From assembly GCA_949126835.1 (NCBI GenBank), contig OX421494.1, positions 6,509,337 through 6,573,336 on the forward strand: 64,000 bases of DNA, in the 5' to 3' direction. The notes beneath the pieces are model-generated. The model was not told where the DNA came from and searched no databases. It was given only the letters and a program-made list of their open reading frames with translations. The number at the start of each line of letters is the position of its first letter. The first letter of the stretch is position 1. The DNA is from Anisus vortex (Eukaryota > Mollusca > Gastropoda > Planorbidae). This document shows positions 32,770 through 45,200 of this stretch, piece after piece. The translations under genes and the position numbers were made by a program.

Positions 32770-33895
32770 CGACACACGCAGACAGAAACACGCGTAGACA
32801 GTGCCGTTGCTAGGGATTTGGGGGCTCGGGGGCCTTGCCTCTTTAGGGTCCCCTGCATTTTGACATTCGACATTATGACATAAGAAAAAACCATTCGGAC
32901 ACTCCTTTGGGGGCCCCCCTCAAGTAGGGACCAGGGGGGACTTTCGAATTTGGACCCCCTCCCCTAGCTACGCCACTGCGCGTAGACAGAGACGAGCGTA
33001 GAGAGATACACACGTAGACAGATACACGCGTAGACAGCTGCACACGTAGACAGACACACATAGACAAAGACACACGAGGACAGAGAGACACACGTAGACA
33101 GAGACACGCGTAGACAGAGACACACGTAGACAGAGACACGCGTAGACAGAGACACACGTAGACAGAGACACACGTAGACAGTGACCCGCGTAGACATACA
33201 CACGTTGACAGAGACATCCGTAGACAGAAACACGTGTAGATAGATACACGAGTAGACATCTGCACACGTAGACAGACACATATAGACAAAGACACACGTA
33301 GACAGAGACACACGTAGTCAGAGACACGCATAGACAGAGACACACTTAGATAGAGACACGCGTAGAAAGAGACACGAGTAGTCAGAGACACGTAGACAGC
33401 TATTCGCGTAGACAGATACACACGTAGACAGAGACACGCGTAGACAGATACACACGTAGACAGAGACACGCGTAGAAGGAGACACGCGTAGACAGAGACA
33501 CGCGTAGAAGGAGACACGCGTAGACAGAAACACATAGACAGAGACACACGTAGACAGCGACACACGTGAAAGTGACACACGTAGACAGATACACGCGTAG
33601 ACAGAGACACACATAGACAGAGACACGCGTAGACAGAGACACGCGTAGACAAAGACACGTAGACAGCTACTCACGTAGACAGAGACACACGTAGACAGAG
33701 ACACACGTAGACAGAGACACGCGTAGACAGATACACACGTAGATAGAGACACACGTAGACAGTGACACACGTAGACAGATACACACGTAGAAGGAGACAA
33801 GCGTAGACAGAGACACGTAGACAGAGACACGCGTAGACAGAAACACATAGACAGAGACACATGTAGACAGCGACACACCTAGAACACGCGTAGAC
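32770..33895. repeat. 16-bp minisatellite (GTAGACAGAGACACGC)
   Basis: The 16-bp unit repeats for most of 32979-33895, with a few units on the left of an inserted element at 32799-32978. Variation is mostly at the CG/CA of each unit. Since 16 is not a multiple of 3 and stops are rare on the minus strand, several long overlapping Ser/Val/Cys/Leu-rich frames (up to 261 codons) appear; these are artefacts. Confidence 0.95.
32799..32978. mobile_element. 180-bp hAT-type MITE inserted in the 16-bp array
   Basis: The ends are CAGTGCCGTTGCTAGGG and, in complement, CAGTGGCGTAGCTAGGG. CGCGTAGA flanks it on both sides (32791-32798 and 32979-32986), an 8-bp duplication as expected for hAT, although this word also belongs to the surrounding repeat. 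No coding capacity. Confidence 0.65.
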
Positions 33896-33899
33896 ACAT

Positions 33900-34838
33900 C
33901 AATACAAATGCAATAGATACAGCAATAACGAACAAATAAGCCTTATAATTAATCTTGAAATTATTCCTTCAAACAAATGTCAGTGCAAAGGGAAGCGACT
34001 ACTTAACATCTTTATTGTATCCCCTTCGCAAACCACCTAACTAGCACTGTAGAACCCTCCTTACCAACTTCCCCGAATAATCCACATAACAATAACTAAA
34101 GAGACGCTATCCCACTGAGTATTCTGTTTCAATGATTCGAATTTCACTTCGTTGAGATCCTGTTGTATTTTTACCCGGGATGGTTTGTTTCAATTTTTAA
34201 TCTGACTGCAATGCATTTTTAAAAGCATTTGAGCCCCCCTTCCACCTTACACGCAGACATAGGTATCTGGGTCCCAGGTGATTCCGTTCGGTTACCTTGA
34301 CCTCGAAAGGGGTCGTGCTAAGGGTTTCATGTCTGCCTTTGTATGCACGGGTTATCTATATTGTAGGCCTATGCACAACTTACGGTGATAGTTATAGGCG
34401 GTAGGGCGTGGTCTGACTAGCGAGGAATACTTAGTATAGTTATAAGTTCGACTATAGCCATACAGCTCTTACTCTTAGAATAGGCTACTGATACGTTGAT
34501 ACCTAATATCATATTGCATTAAAATATGCCCTATTTATATGCAAGGAGTCAAAGCGTTTTTTGTTGTGTGTTTTTTTAGTAGCCTACTTTGCCTTTTCAA
34601 CATAATGTCATAAAGTGTTGCTAGATATAGTGATTTAACCAATAGGATGATCATGACGTTTGTTATTAGTGAATATTCATCCGTATTGGGCCTTATAGCT
34701 CTGACGCTTAAAGTTTTTCTTTAGTTGATAGGTTTAAATGCGCTACTTTCTTTGCGATTTGATGCACTACATTTGTCCACATCTTTTGGATCAATGCGGT
34801 GAAATGTTTTAATAAATCCATTTCTCATAACGATGTAA
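33900..34838. other. Intergenic, nothing recognised
   Basis: AT-rich sequence with a short GC-richer patch around 34240-34340 and no coding, splice or repeat structure that I can name. Confidence 0.4.
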
Positions 34839-34839
34839 G

Positions 34840-35085
34840 TAAAAGTAAAGTATCCCGTAGGACCAAACCGATCCATGGGGCCGGTGAAGCAGCGTTCACT
34901 GTTTTCTGTGGCCACGGCATACTAGGTGATTGTGTGACCAGCACAATGCACAGCCGGCTTACCTTTAACTAAGTCCAGGTACCCATCAAAGCTGGGTAGA
35001 CACAGGGACAGCCTCCAGACCCAGAAACAAATTCGAACCCAGGACCTTCGGTACGCCAGCCGAACGCTACATTGCCCCCTGCAGT
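34840..35085 (-). mobile_element. SINE-1 copy
   Basis: Minus-strand SINE-1 with tail complement 'agtatcccgtaggaccaaa', body and a diverged head. It directly adjoins the composite repeat at 35087, an association repeated at 63165-63360, so the two travel together. Confidence 0.7.
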
Positions 35086-35086
35086 G

Positions 35087-35412
35087 TAATGGGAGTAAGG
35101 CGGAGTACGGACCCTCACAGCTAACTAGTTTTAATTCTGGCGCGATGCGCCAGATTCGTCTACATGCAGCTTCAACATTGAGCAAAATTTGGTAAAGGTT
35201 AATGACGATGTACATCATTCGATTTAGTGTATTTCCCTTAGTGCATCATTCAATGCACTGAATTCGACTTAGTGCACTATTCAATGCATTAAATATGTTT
35301 TAGTATTCCATCCAATGCACTCAATTTGCCCTTGTACAGCATTCAACGAATTAAATTTGCCCTTTTCCAACATCCAATGAACTATAGGCTACCTATGTAA
35401 GCTACTTTTGAA
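35087..35412 (+). repeat. Composite repeat, second copy
   Basis: It opens 'tgtaatgggagtaaggcgga', continues through 'cagcttcaacattgagcaaa' and 'gacgatgtacatcattcgat', and ends in degenerate 31-bp units ('tttgcccttgtacagcattc') and 'cctatgtaagctact'. The same order is seen at 63355-64000. Confidence 0.7.
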
Positions 35413-35414
35413 CT

Positions 35415-36180
35415 CTTATAATGCATTTTGTTAGGATATTCGGGCGGGGGGGCGGAGGGGAGGTCAAGGGGAAGGTGGCCAGATATTAAACTTACTTTAC
35501 TGTATCTGTTTACATTGTGAATCACAGAGTTCATGGGACAGGTAGAAAGGTGAGAATAAACTCTTTCCCACCATGTGGTGGCTAAATGTTGGGCTATAAT
35601 GCCGCTATATGATTAACTACCTGTATTGTTTATTAAAGCCTGACGTCAATATATAGCCCAAGGATAGGCTCACATTTAACTTATGTTTGTTTGTTTAGGT
35701 ATGCAGTGAGAGTATACAGCATCGGTACAGAAGGTAAACATCATAATAAATACCAATAATTTAACATCATTTACATCTGCCACATTAGACTCAAACCACT
35801 ATCATGATCGATAGTAGGCTCACGTCATTGGTGAAACACGCTTCGTCGACCCAATCACTGTTCAAGGTCTTCGATATTGGTTGACTATACACACACACAT
35901 TAAGAGTACACAGGTGGGCTACCACAAGGGGGACGTCCCCAGTTTCGCATCCGAGATTTTATTGCAGAGACTCGGTTGGAAGGAAGAAATAATAATAACA
36001 TTTGTATGGCGCTGCCAACAAACATAATGTAAGCTCAGAGCGCATTTAACATACAACTAAGAACACAGATATTACTCTGGGCTAGGAGACAAAGCTAATT
36101 GATGATTTAAAAAAGACAAATAAAAAAAAATTAGCATTAACCGACCCAACATATAAGTAAGACAGTAGGGTCTAAAGCAT
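35415..36180. other. Intergenic, nothing recognised
   Basis: It contains a G-rich patch (35445-35470), a short CA run near 35890 and the words 'aataataacatttgtatggcgctg' (35988 onward), similar to 3' tails of L2-like elements. No gene. Confidence 0.35.
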
Positions 36181-36185
36181 AATTT

Positions 36186-36580
36186 GTGCAGCTATAGTCT
36201 GGTATTTGTGCAACTATAGTCTGGTATTTGTGCAACTATAGTCTGGTATTTGTGCAACTATAGTCTGGTATTTGTGCAACTATAGTCTGGTATTTGTGCA
36301 ACTATAGTCTGGTATTTGTGCAGCTATAGTCTGGTATTTGTGCAACTATAGTCTGGTATTTGTGCAACTATAGTCTGGTATTTGTGCAACTATAGTCTGG
36401 TATTTGTGCAACTATAGTCTGGTATTTGTGCAACTATAGTCTGGTATTTGTGCAACTATAGTCTGGTATTTGTGCAACTATAGTCTGGTATTTGTGCAAC
36501 TATAGTCTGGTATTTGTGCAACTATAGTCTGGTATTTGTGCAACTATAGTCTGGTATTTGTGCAACTATAGTCTGGTATA
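36186..36580. repeat. 22-bp tandem repeat, 18 copies
   Basis: GTGCAACTATAGTCTGGTAT plus TT repeats from 36186 to 36580. Copies are almost perfect; copies 1 and 7 share a single A-to-G change. There are no spacers, so it is a minisatellite. Confidence 0.95.
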
Positions 36581-36784
36581 GTTAGTGTTATACGAGCAAT
36601 GTCGCTTCGTTAATGATCCAAAGGGATTCCGCACGGGTGAAAAAGTGTAGTGCAGTTGACTGCATGACTCGGACAAGGTCTTTGTGTACCCCCCCCCCCT
36701 TTCGACCTACTCCTTCCAACGTTGTGCCATGGACGTAGAAGGCTCGTCCAGTTATTAAGAGACGTTATAGGTCGATAGTATCAC

Positions 36785-36905
36785 GGAATCTACCTAGCTC
36801 CGATGGCGCCCCTTAAACTGCCCAGATCCGATGGCGCCCCTTAATCTAACCAGCTAGCTCCGATGGCGCCACATAATCTACCCAGCTCCGATGGCGACAT
36901 GGCGT
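36785..36905. repeat. Short repeat of a SINE-1-like 'agctccgatggcg' motif
   Basis: Four spaced copies of 'ctccgatggcgcc' or close variants, each linked to 'taatctacccag'. The word resembles the SINE-1 body 'ctacccagctctgatggg', so the array probably derives from that SINE. Confidence 0.5.
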
Positions 36906-36909
36906 CACT

Positions 36910-38225
36910 TATTCTTGGGAATATAAATTTTTAAGGATACAAGCAATAGCGTAGGCCTAATGGTAAGTTTTTAGAAGGATGTAGCTTGTACTAAAATATT
37001 CTGATCAATTCCTTCACAGCAACATACACATGAATAGTATGGCCTAAATTAGATCTAATTGTACTTATAAAAAAAAATATAACAAAAATATATAAAAATA
37101 TATATGCATAATCACATGAATGCAGATTAATCGGGGAGAGAGATCAATCATTGTAGATACAAATTTAGGGAGGTCTTTATTGTATTTAGATTTATAAGAT
37201 GAGATTACTTTATTGATCCAAATAAATGGAAATTTGATTTGATTACATAAATTCCGTCTTTCAGCATATTTAAAACAATATCAAAGAACCATTTTTACTC
37301 AAGCATAATAGACATTCACGCACACTACCATACATTTTATCATACAAGGAATAGTATCATTTGGGAGTCATCTATTGTATTTTCTGGCTGACTGATGATT
37401 TGGATGTGAAATAGCATAAAGGTCTACATTTTTTTTGTGTAAACAAAACCAACATAGGCCTACCCCTACATTATTTGAACATGCGAAAAATCTATTTTTT
37501 ATGTATTTCATGTTGTGTCTTTCACTTATAATGGTTCTAACTGTCTTTTGATTTATTAGCTTATAATTGCAATCTCCCCTTACTCGTAAAAAGCCATTGG
37601 ATACTCTAGAGAATAACTGCCACTGGTTTAAAAATTGTTAAGATGCACACACGGCACGCGATCAACATTTATCGGGCCAAACGAAAGGTTGAATTCAACT
37701 CACGTTCTCTTACAAAACCTTTAAGAAAGGCTTAATTTAAGTCAATATCATATGTCCTGTAATACAAACATTTGGTACGGTGAAATACGAGATAAACATT
37801 TATCTGACAATAAGAGATGCCAGACTCAGTGTCCACATTATTTGTACACCCTGGCATAAAAATAGAGCTGCATGCCAACTTTAGTATAAATAGTTTTGCA
37901 GCGATCAAATTAAACACATTGCATCCCAATTAGACTTCAATCAGACACACGCTGATTAAATGTGTTTTTAAATAGCATTTGTAAAAAAGCAAAACGTTTC
38001 TTAACAATTTTTTAAAGCAATTAATAAGCATATAAATAATTAAAATATTATAATTAAGGATATCACTCTTATACAATAAAGGTTTTGACTTCATTTTGAT
38101 CTTAAAGATGCGTTGCTAGATTTATTTCTGGTCAGTTTATTTGGTTTTATGTTATTTAAAGAAAACTATTTTTAAAAAAGTTATAACTTAACACATTTTG
38201 AAATGGATCCGAAAGTTCAATCAAG
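36910..38225. other. Gene-free sequence upstream of the receptor gene
   Basis: AT-rich with no recognised coding or transposon. Microsatellite-like 'tatataaaaatatata' lies around 37085. Confidence 0.4.
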
Positions 38226-38230
38226 CTACT

Positions 38231-38795
38231 GCAGATTGCATCTGGAACTGGTTTCTCGAGTTATTAAGTTTAACGATTGAACATTGCAGCTTCAACTGGT
38301 TCCTCGTGTTAAATAAAGTTGTACGTCTGAACATTGCAGCTTGAACTGGTTGCTCATGTTAAATAAAGTTGGACGACTGAACATTGCAGCTTGAATTGGT
38401 TTCTCGTGTTAAATAAAGTTGGACGACTGAACATTGCAGCTTGAATTGGTTTCTCGTGTTAAATAAAGTTGGACGACCGAACATTGCAGCTTGAACTGGT
38501 TCCTCGTGTTAAATTTAGTTGGACGACTGAACATTGCAGCTTGAATTGGTTCATCGTGTTAAATAAAGTTGGACGACCGAACATTGCAGCTTGAACTGGT
38601 TTCTCGTGTTAAATTTAGTTGGACGACCGAACATTGCAGCTTGAACTGGTTCCTCGTGTTAAATAAAGTTGGACGACCGAACATTGCAACTTGAACTGGT
38701 TCCTCGTGTTAAATAAAGTTGGACGACCGAACATTGCAGCTTGAACTGGTTCCTCGTGTTAAATTTAGTTGGACGACTAAACATTGCAACAATAA
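38231..38795. repeat. 50-bp tandem repeat upstream of the receptor gene
   Basis: 'acattgcagcttgaact' recurs exactly every 50 bp from 38281 to 38781, preceded by one degenerate unit. Alternation of 'aaataaagtt' and 'aaatttagtt' and of 'ggacgactga' and 'ggacgaccga' defines subtypes. It ends about 430 bp before the receptor ATG. Confidence 0.95.
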
Positions 38796-39223
38796 AAACT
38801 TTGCAAGTGTTGAATTTAGTCCATTGCTAATTTAAACATCTTTTGGGTTGAAAAAATCTTGTGAAACTTTAAGATCACGTGTCCATTGATAGTGTCAATG
38901 TCGTTGTGTAACATAAAATATTCAAAGTAATTTTCTATAGAAGTTAATCTCAATGAATAATTATATATCTAGTCTATGTTGTCATTCATTTTTTTTCTTT
39001 TGATAGACAATAACATATGGGATTATCAGCTAATTATTCATCGACTTTTGTCTGGTAAAATACTTTTAAAATTTAATCCTTCATAAGACATCATTAGTAA
39101 AATGTCAATTATAAATTTCATCAAGTTTAATTATAATTTTTAAGGAGTCTTAAATATTTGCATTACACAAGGGCACATTTTTTCTTCAAATTGTACTTTT
39201 AGAACTATTTGAAATGTTAAATT

Positions 39224-42200
39224 ATGAAAGGGTTAAGAATACTTATTTTACTGTGTCTTATACAATTGGGGAAACTAAGCTTTATAGCACCGTGTATAAT
39301 GGACACCGGTATTCCAATATACAGTTTCACGTGGAACAAAAGTCAGCTTTCAGCTTCTGATTACCAAAACGTTTATTGCAACATGCGGTGCGACGGCGAG
39401 ACTAGAGTACGTTTTGGGGATGACTGTTGGAACATCAAATGTGCCCAGTGTTACTGCCAAAGACCTGCATGTGAAATCTATAACATCTGTTGCCCAGATA
39501 TAACTGTTCCGTATAGAAATTCATTTTCGGGTACCGATGGCTATTTGCCCGACAGCTTCATTTCTATAAATGTAAGCATAGGCTCAAAGGCTGAGATGCT
39601 TTCTGCACCAGTGCTAGGATGTGATCGTTTAGATGGGTCAAAAGATGCATATCTGTACATACGTTCATGCTCGCCAGACTTCACAGAGAATACAACACTG
39701 GTAGATCTATGTGAAAGAGACAGTCAAGAGGAGACAATCGAGACGTTTCTAAGAGTTATGGACCTTGCAACACAAGTTGTCTACAGAAACATGTACTGTG
39801 CGATGTGCAACAAGGTCGATGTTGTAAGTATACAATTATTTAACTCTTAAAAACAGGTTATTTTTATATGCATATATCGCATTTAGCTTTATCAAATAAA
39901 TTAATTCCCATACTAATGAAAATTATTTATTTAATGCACAAAAAGAAGTACCTGGGAGTGCGCTCATTTGAATCAGTTGCGCCTTCATTATGGAACAATT
40001 TATCTCAGACACTGAGAGAGTCCAAGAAAGGCAACATAAAACAAAGCCAGAACTGCCAAGGCTGCATCCTATCGCCAGTTCTATTTAATATCTTCCTAGA
40101 AAAAATCATGCAAGAAACACTCGATGATTACCATCCATCAATCTCCATTGGGGGTAGACCCCTATGCAATCTAATTTTTGGTGATTATATCGACCTGTTG
40201 TCCGGGAGCAACAAAGAACTACAAGAGCTCAGAGACAAGCTTGCAGATAGAGCAAAGGCATACGGAATGGAAATCAGTTCAGAAAAGAGTAAAATAATGA
40301 TCAACACCACAGATGCCAGAAGTGCAAACATCATATTGAACCAACAAAAAGTGGAAGAATTAAATAATTTCAAATATCTAGGAGCAATCATATCCGCAGA
40401 CGGGCGCTGTGAGTCAAAAATTCGAGCAAGGATTGGGACTGCAATGGCGGCAATGGCTCGCCTAAACAGAATCTGGACCAGTAAAAGCATTGGTCTCCCA
40501 ACAAAGCTGAGACTTTAAAGAGCCCTTGTCAGAACTAGGCCTATTGTTCTGTATGGATGTGAGATATGGACGCTTCTATCAGCAACTGAAAATAAGTTGC
40601 AGTCTTTGGAAAATAAATGCATGAAAAAAATACTTCGAATCTCCTACGTAGAACACAGGACTAATGCGTATGTTTGGGACAGAATATCATCAATTGCAGG
40701 CCCTCAAGGAAACATTATGGCAACAATCAAACGGCGCAAACTGACATGGTTCGGTCATGTGTTGCGGCACAATGGCCTGCCAAAAACCATCCTCCAGGGC
40801 ACGGTGGAAGGTGGGCGTACGAGAGGCTGTCAGCGCAGATGCTGGTTATACAATGTAAGGTATTGGACAGGGTTGCAGTTGACTCAACTATTGACGACCG
40901 CTCTTGACAGCCAAAGTGTCCATTCGCTCCCCCCCCCCAACCACCACAACGGTCATGGGATTGATGATATAAATGTATATATATACCTATATATGTCAGC
41001 AATGTCGTGCTAATACGTCTTTAAAGCTTAAAGATGAAATAAAAAAACTAATGTAAATCTGCAGTGTGGAATCTGAAGAGAATAAAAAGTATTAGAAACA
41101 TTCAAACAAAAGAGGCATGTGAGACATTAATCGTAGGCCTGGTAATCTTTCAGTTATACTACGCGAACTGTCTGTACATAGGGCTGCCAGAGTATGATTA
41201 GAAAAAAAAAAACTACAAAAGGTGCAACGCATGGCTGCAAAAATTGTTCTGAACAATGAAGGAAACTCAACAACCTGTCTAATGACAGTGCACTGGCTAA
41301 CTATAGCACTTAGGATAAAATTCAATGTTTGGACCATGCTCTATAAAATTAGAACAAATTCAAAAAAGAGCGGCAAGGTTCATAACTAGTGAATATTCCC
41401 AACTAACAAGAGTAACACCATTAGTCAAATCACTAAGCCTAGAAACACTAGAGGACAGAAGGGCAATGAGTGATGTAGTAATAATACATAAGGCATTAAA
41501 CTCTAATTTAGAAATACAACCCAATGACAACTTGTTGCAATACTCAGATAAACATAAAGACAAAACACTTTCCTTATCCCTTAAGCGAGAACCAATGCAT
41601 AAAAGTACTCTATTTTCCCGAGTGGCATTAGGGCATGGAATGAGTTGCCTGAACAAACCAGGAAAACAAGTAACTGAACATCATTAAAACATTAATAAAA
41701 ATGCAGGTCTAGACTCGGACCACGGATGAGCGTAGGACGCAATAATCTTCTTTATAGAAGGAGCTTCTGTAATGTATAAGATAAGATAAAAGCCTTCAAT
41801 GACAATCCCCACAGTACATCAGATCCAAGGATGAACTATCATGAACTACAAACACCAGAGAAAACAGAATTACGTTCCAACAAAATTCATCAACAACTAA
41901 AGTTACCAAAAGGAAAAAGAACAACATTTGCAGCTATACAGCGTCGTAGCACCTCTGTGGTAGAACAACATTTGCAGCTATACAGCGTCGTAGCACCTCT
42001 GTGGTAGAACAACATTTGCAGCTCTCTCCTATAACAGCGTCCTAGCACCTCTGTGGTAGAACAACATTTGCAGCTCTCTCCTATACAGCGTCCTAGCACC
42101 TCTGTGGTTTAAACACAATTAAACAAGCGAATAATATTAATATTGTCATTTTTAAAACAAAATTAAAAACATTCTTAGTCCGTTTATTTTAAGAACACAG

Positions 42201-45200
42201 GGTCGATGTAAAGTGCGTTATGAACAGAGCTAGATATCTTTATAAAATTTGTAATTTGTAAAGCTTTGAGGCTTAACTAGAAGTTATTTAGTTTATTGTG
42301 CATTTGGCTCATAGCATTAGTGTATAAAATAAACAATATTGTAAATAGAAATTGATGATTTATTTTTTTCAGTTCACTTCTTTATCAAGTAAAATATATA
42401 GTTCAGATGTCATGTCATTCTACCAAGCAAGAAACATCAATGAGCTCCTACAGTTGCAACTGAAAGAAAAAAACATCGTCACAACAAAATTTCCACAAAA
42501 CATATCACAATTTGATTGCATCCATTCTGGGTAGGTCTGGAAGTGTGTGTCGTGTTCTGTTTAGGAGCATCCTTGTTAGGTTTTGTTTGTACATCCATCA
42601 ATATACAACATAAACAAAAAGTACCTACGCAGAGATGCCTGCGTAAATTTGTATACATTACGCCAAGCCAGAAGTCTGGTTGAAATGACAGACATTACAT
42701 TTGAACTCTGTTACTTGCTAACTTGCTTAATTCCTGTGATTCCTCGTGGAGCATAGGGCCTCCACAACAGCAGCTCTCCGGCGCACTCGATTCTGGGCAG
42801 CCTTTTTCCCTTCACCCCAGCAAATGTTGCTTGCAGGATCGTCTCCGGGTAGTCTTAGGGCGACCAACCCGTCTCTTTCCATGGTGGCTTTATTGCAAAC
42901 CCTGCCCATCGAATCTTTGGTATTTTGCGGAGGCAGCCGTTGACAAACGTTTGGAGCTTGTTTTTCAAAGCGTTGGTGACTCCAGGTCTCTGGGCCATAG
43001 AGAAGCACTGACTTAAAGTTGGTGCTGAAGATTCGAAGTTTTTGTAATGGGCAGGCAGGTTTTGAACAAAATCAGTTTATGAGACGCTGGACGAAGTTAT
43101 GCCGGTTGTTCGCATTTTGTTTGCATGGCGGCAAACAGTACTCGAGTATCACTGATTCCAGACCTGTGAGAAATAATAGGTTATAAATGCAATTTAAAAA
43201 ACAACAACTAAAATTATCTGAATTGTGAACTCATTGCAATTAACTAACAGTTCCTACAATGCTAAACATCAGTACTAAAAACATTTCCATATTTAATTGA
43301 TCTAAATTACATCTATTGAAATTTTTCAAGTTTATCTCTCGTTCATATTGTTAAATTTTATCTTTTTTTTTTCACTCCCTTTATTTTAAGTTGCATTTTC
43401 TGTCTGTCTGCAATCGTCGTGCAAAACTTTGCTTCGATTTTTCCCGTGGTCCGATCGAGCTGAAATTTGGACAGCAGATTTGGGGCGCCTAACAATACAT
43501 CCTATCAAATTTTCAGTTAAAACAACTTAATAATACTACACTTATGACAATATTCATTTCTTAAAAGGAAAGTATAAGAAATATTTTGGTTTCACTTTAA
43601 AAATGCCTGTGCAACTTTTAATAGTTTTTCGGCGCAAAGCTAAAAAAAAAAATTATGCGCTAAGATTATTTTTAGAACAATTCATACGGAGTAAGGAGAT
43701 ATTTTTGAGATTGTGCGACACAGATATTTTTCTTCACGTTTCATTTGCAGTAGTCAATTATTTAATTATGGACAAGTCTTAACGTGTATGCATGCATAAA
43801 AGGTCACGTGCAAAAACATTTCCGTTCTTATTCGATCATTTTCTTCGAAACAATGTCTGTGTGCTACTTTACTGGTTGTACTCAAATTTGTTGGGGATTA
43901 AAATTTATTTCATTTCCAATAGATGTTTACAAAGCAAAACAATGTATTGTGAAAGTCAGAAGGGAATAATCACCTTTTTAAAATATCAAACTTATTGCCT
44001 AATGCAAAAGAATTTTTGTTATTCGTTTTTATGAATTTACGCAATTTCTTTTTCAATAACCAAGAAAACGCAACTCTTGACTCATTTATTTTGTAAACAA
44101 ATAAAAATTTAACGTCACGCGACTAACACTTGAGTATTAATGATCGCCTGTTAACTTTTGATGTTAAAAACGGATTCCTCATAACTAATATTGTATTCTT
44201 TGTATAATTCTAAAAGACTAGAACTGGCCGTCGAGGTTGAAATCAATTGTCAAACACCAGCAAAAGCATGCTTTTTTTGTTATTAGTTTAAAAATAGAAC
44301 AGGAAGTTCACGAACATTCGGGTTCAAAAGTTCACGCCTCATTAAGACTTGTCAATATGATGGTAAACTTAGTTTGCAAATAAAGGGAGTATAATAAAAA
44401 CTTCGTTTTTATGGTTTTCTTGTTTGTTATATCAATTATGACAATAACTTTTTGAATGTTCTATTTTATTTTTCAATAAATTTCAAAGTGAGCAAATGCG
44501 ATATAATAATAATAATCATATTTTTATAGCAATATTTGTATATAACAAAATATTAATAATAAAAACAAAGGCCTTGGGACTAGGGCTAAAAATGTATACA
44601 GAGTGTGTTTGGGGGATAATTTGGACGTACTTATGGGAAAAAGGGGGGGGGGGAGAAAATGCACATTGAGTAACAGGGGGGGGGGGTGCCAGAAAATATA
44701 AGTAAAGTACCCGTCGGACCGAATGGATCCATAGGTCCGATAAAGCAGCGTTCACCAGTTTCTGTGGCCACGGCATACTAGGTGATTGTGTGGCCAGCAC
44801 CATGCACAGCCGCCTTTACTTTACCCCAACTAAGGTCAGGTACCCATCAGAGCTGGGTAGACTCAGGGACACCCTCCAGACCCGGGAAAAAATCCTTGGC
44901 ACCAAGATTCGAACCCGGGACCTAACCCAGTCGAACGCGCTGCCGCTCGGCTACCGTGCCCCATGGAAAATATAACTTTATCTATAAATATATACATTCC
45001 TTACTACTCAAACAAAACAAACGAAACGGAATGCGACAATATGGACGAGCAACTGATTGCGAGTTAGAACATGTTAGCAAAAGAGAGACTGCTTCTGATA
45101 AGAGGCGTGCATTGTTTTAATCATCAAGCATATTTAAAATTTGAGTTTGTCTGTATATGGGACCGCCTGGTCCTACGATTAGTTCACCGAACTGTCAACA

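Noticed and set aside
32873..33878. Ser/Val/Cys/Leu-rich minus-strand frames of 115 to 261 codons
   Set aside because: They mirror the 16-bp repeat in several frames at once, the mark of a repeat artefact.
36186..36580. Regular direct repeats that could suggest a CRISPR array
   Set aside because: The 22-bp units abut without unique spacers and the host is an animal genome.
40185..40490. 101-codon minus-strand frame
   Set aside because: Antisense to the RTE-like reverse transcriptase fragment.
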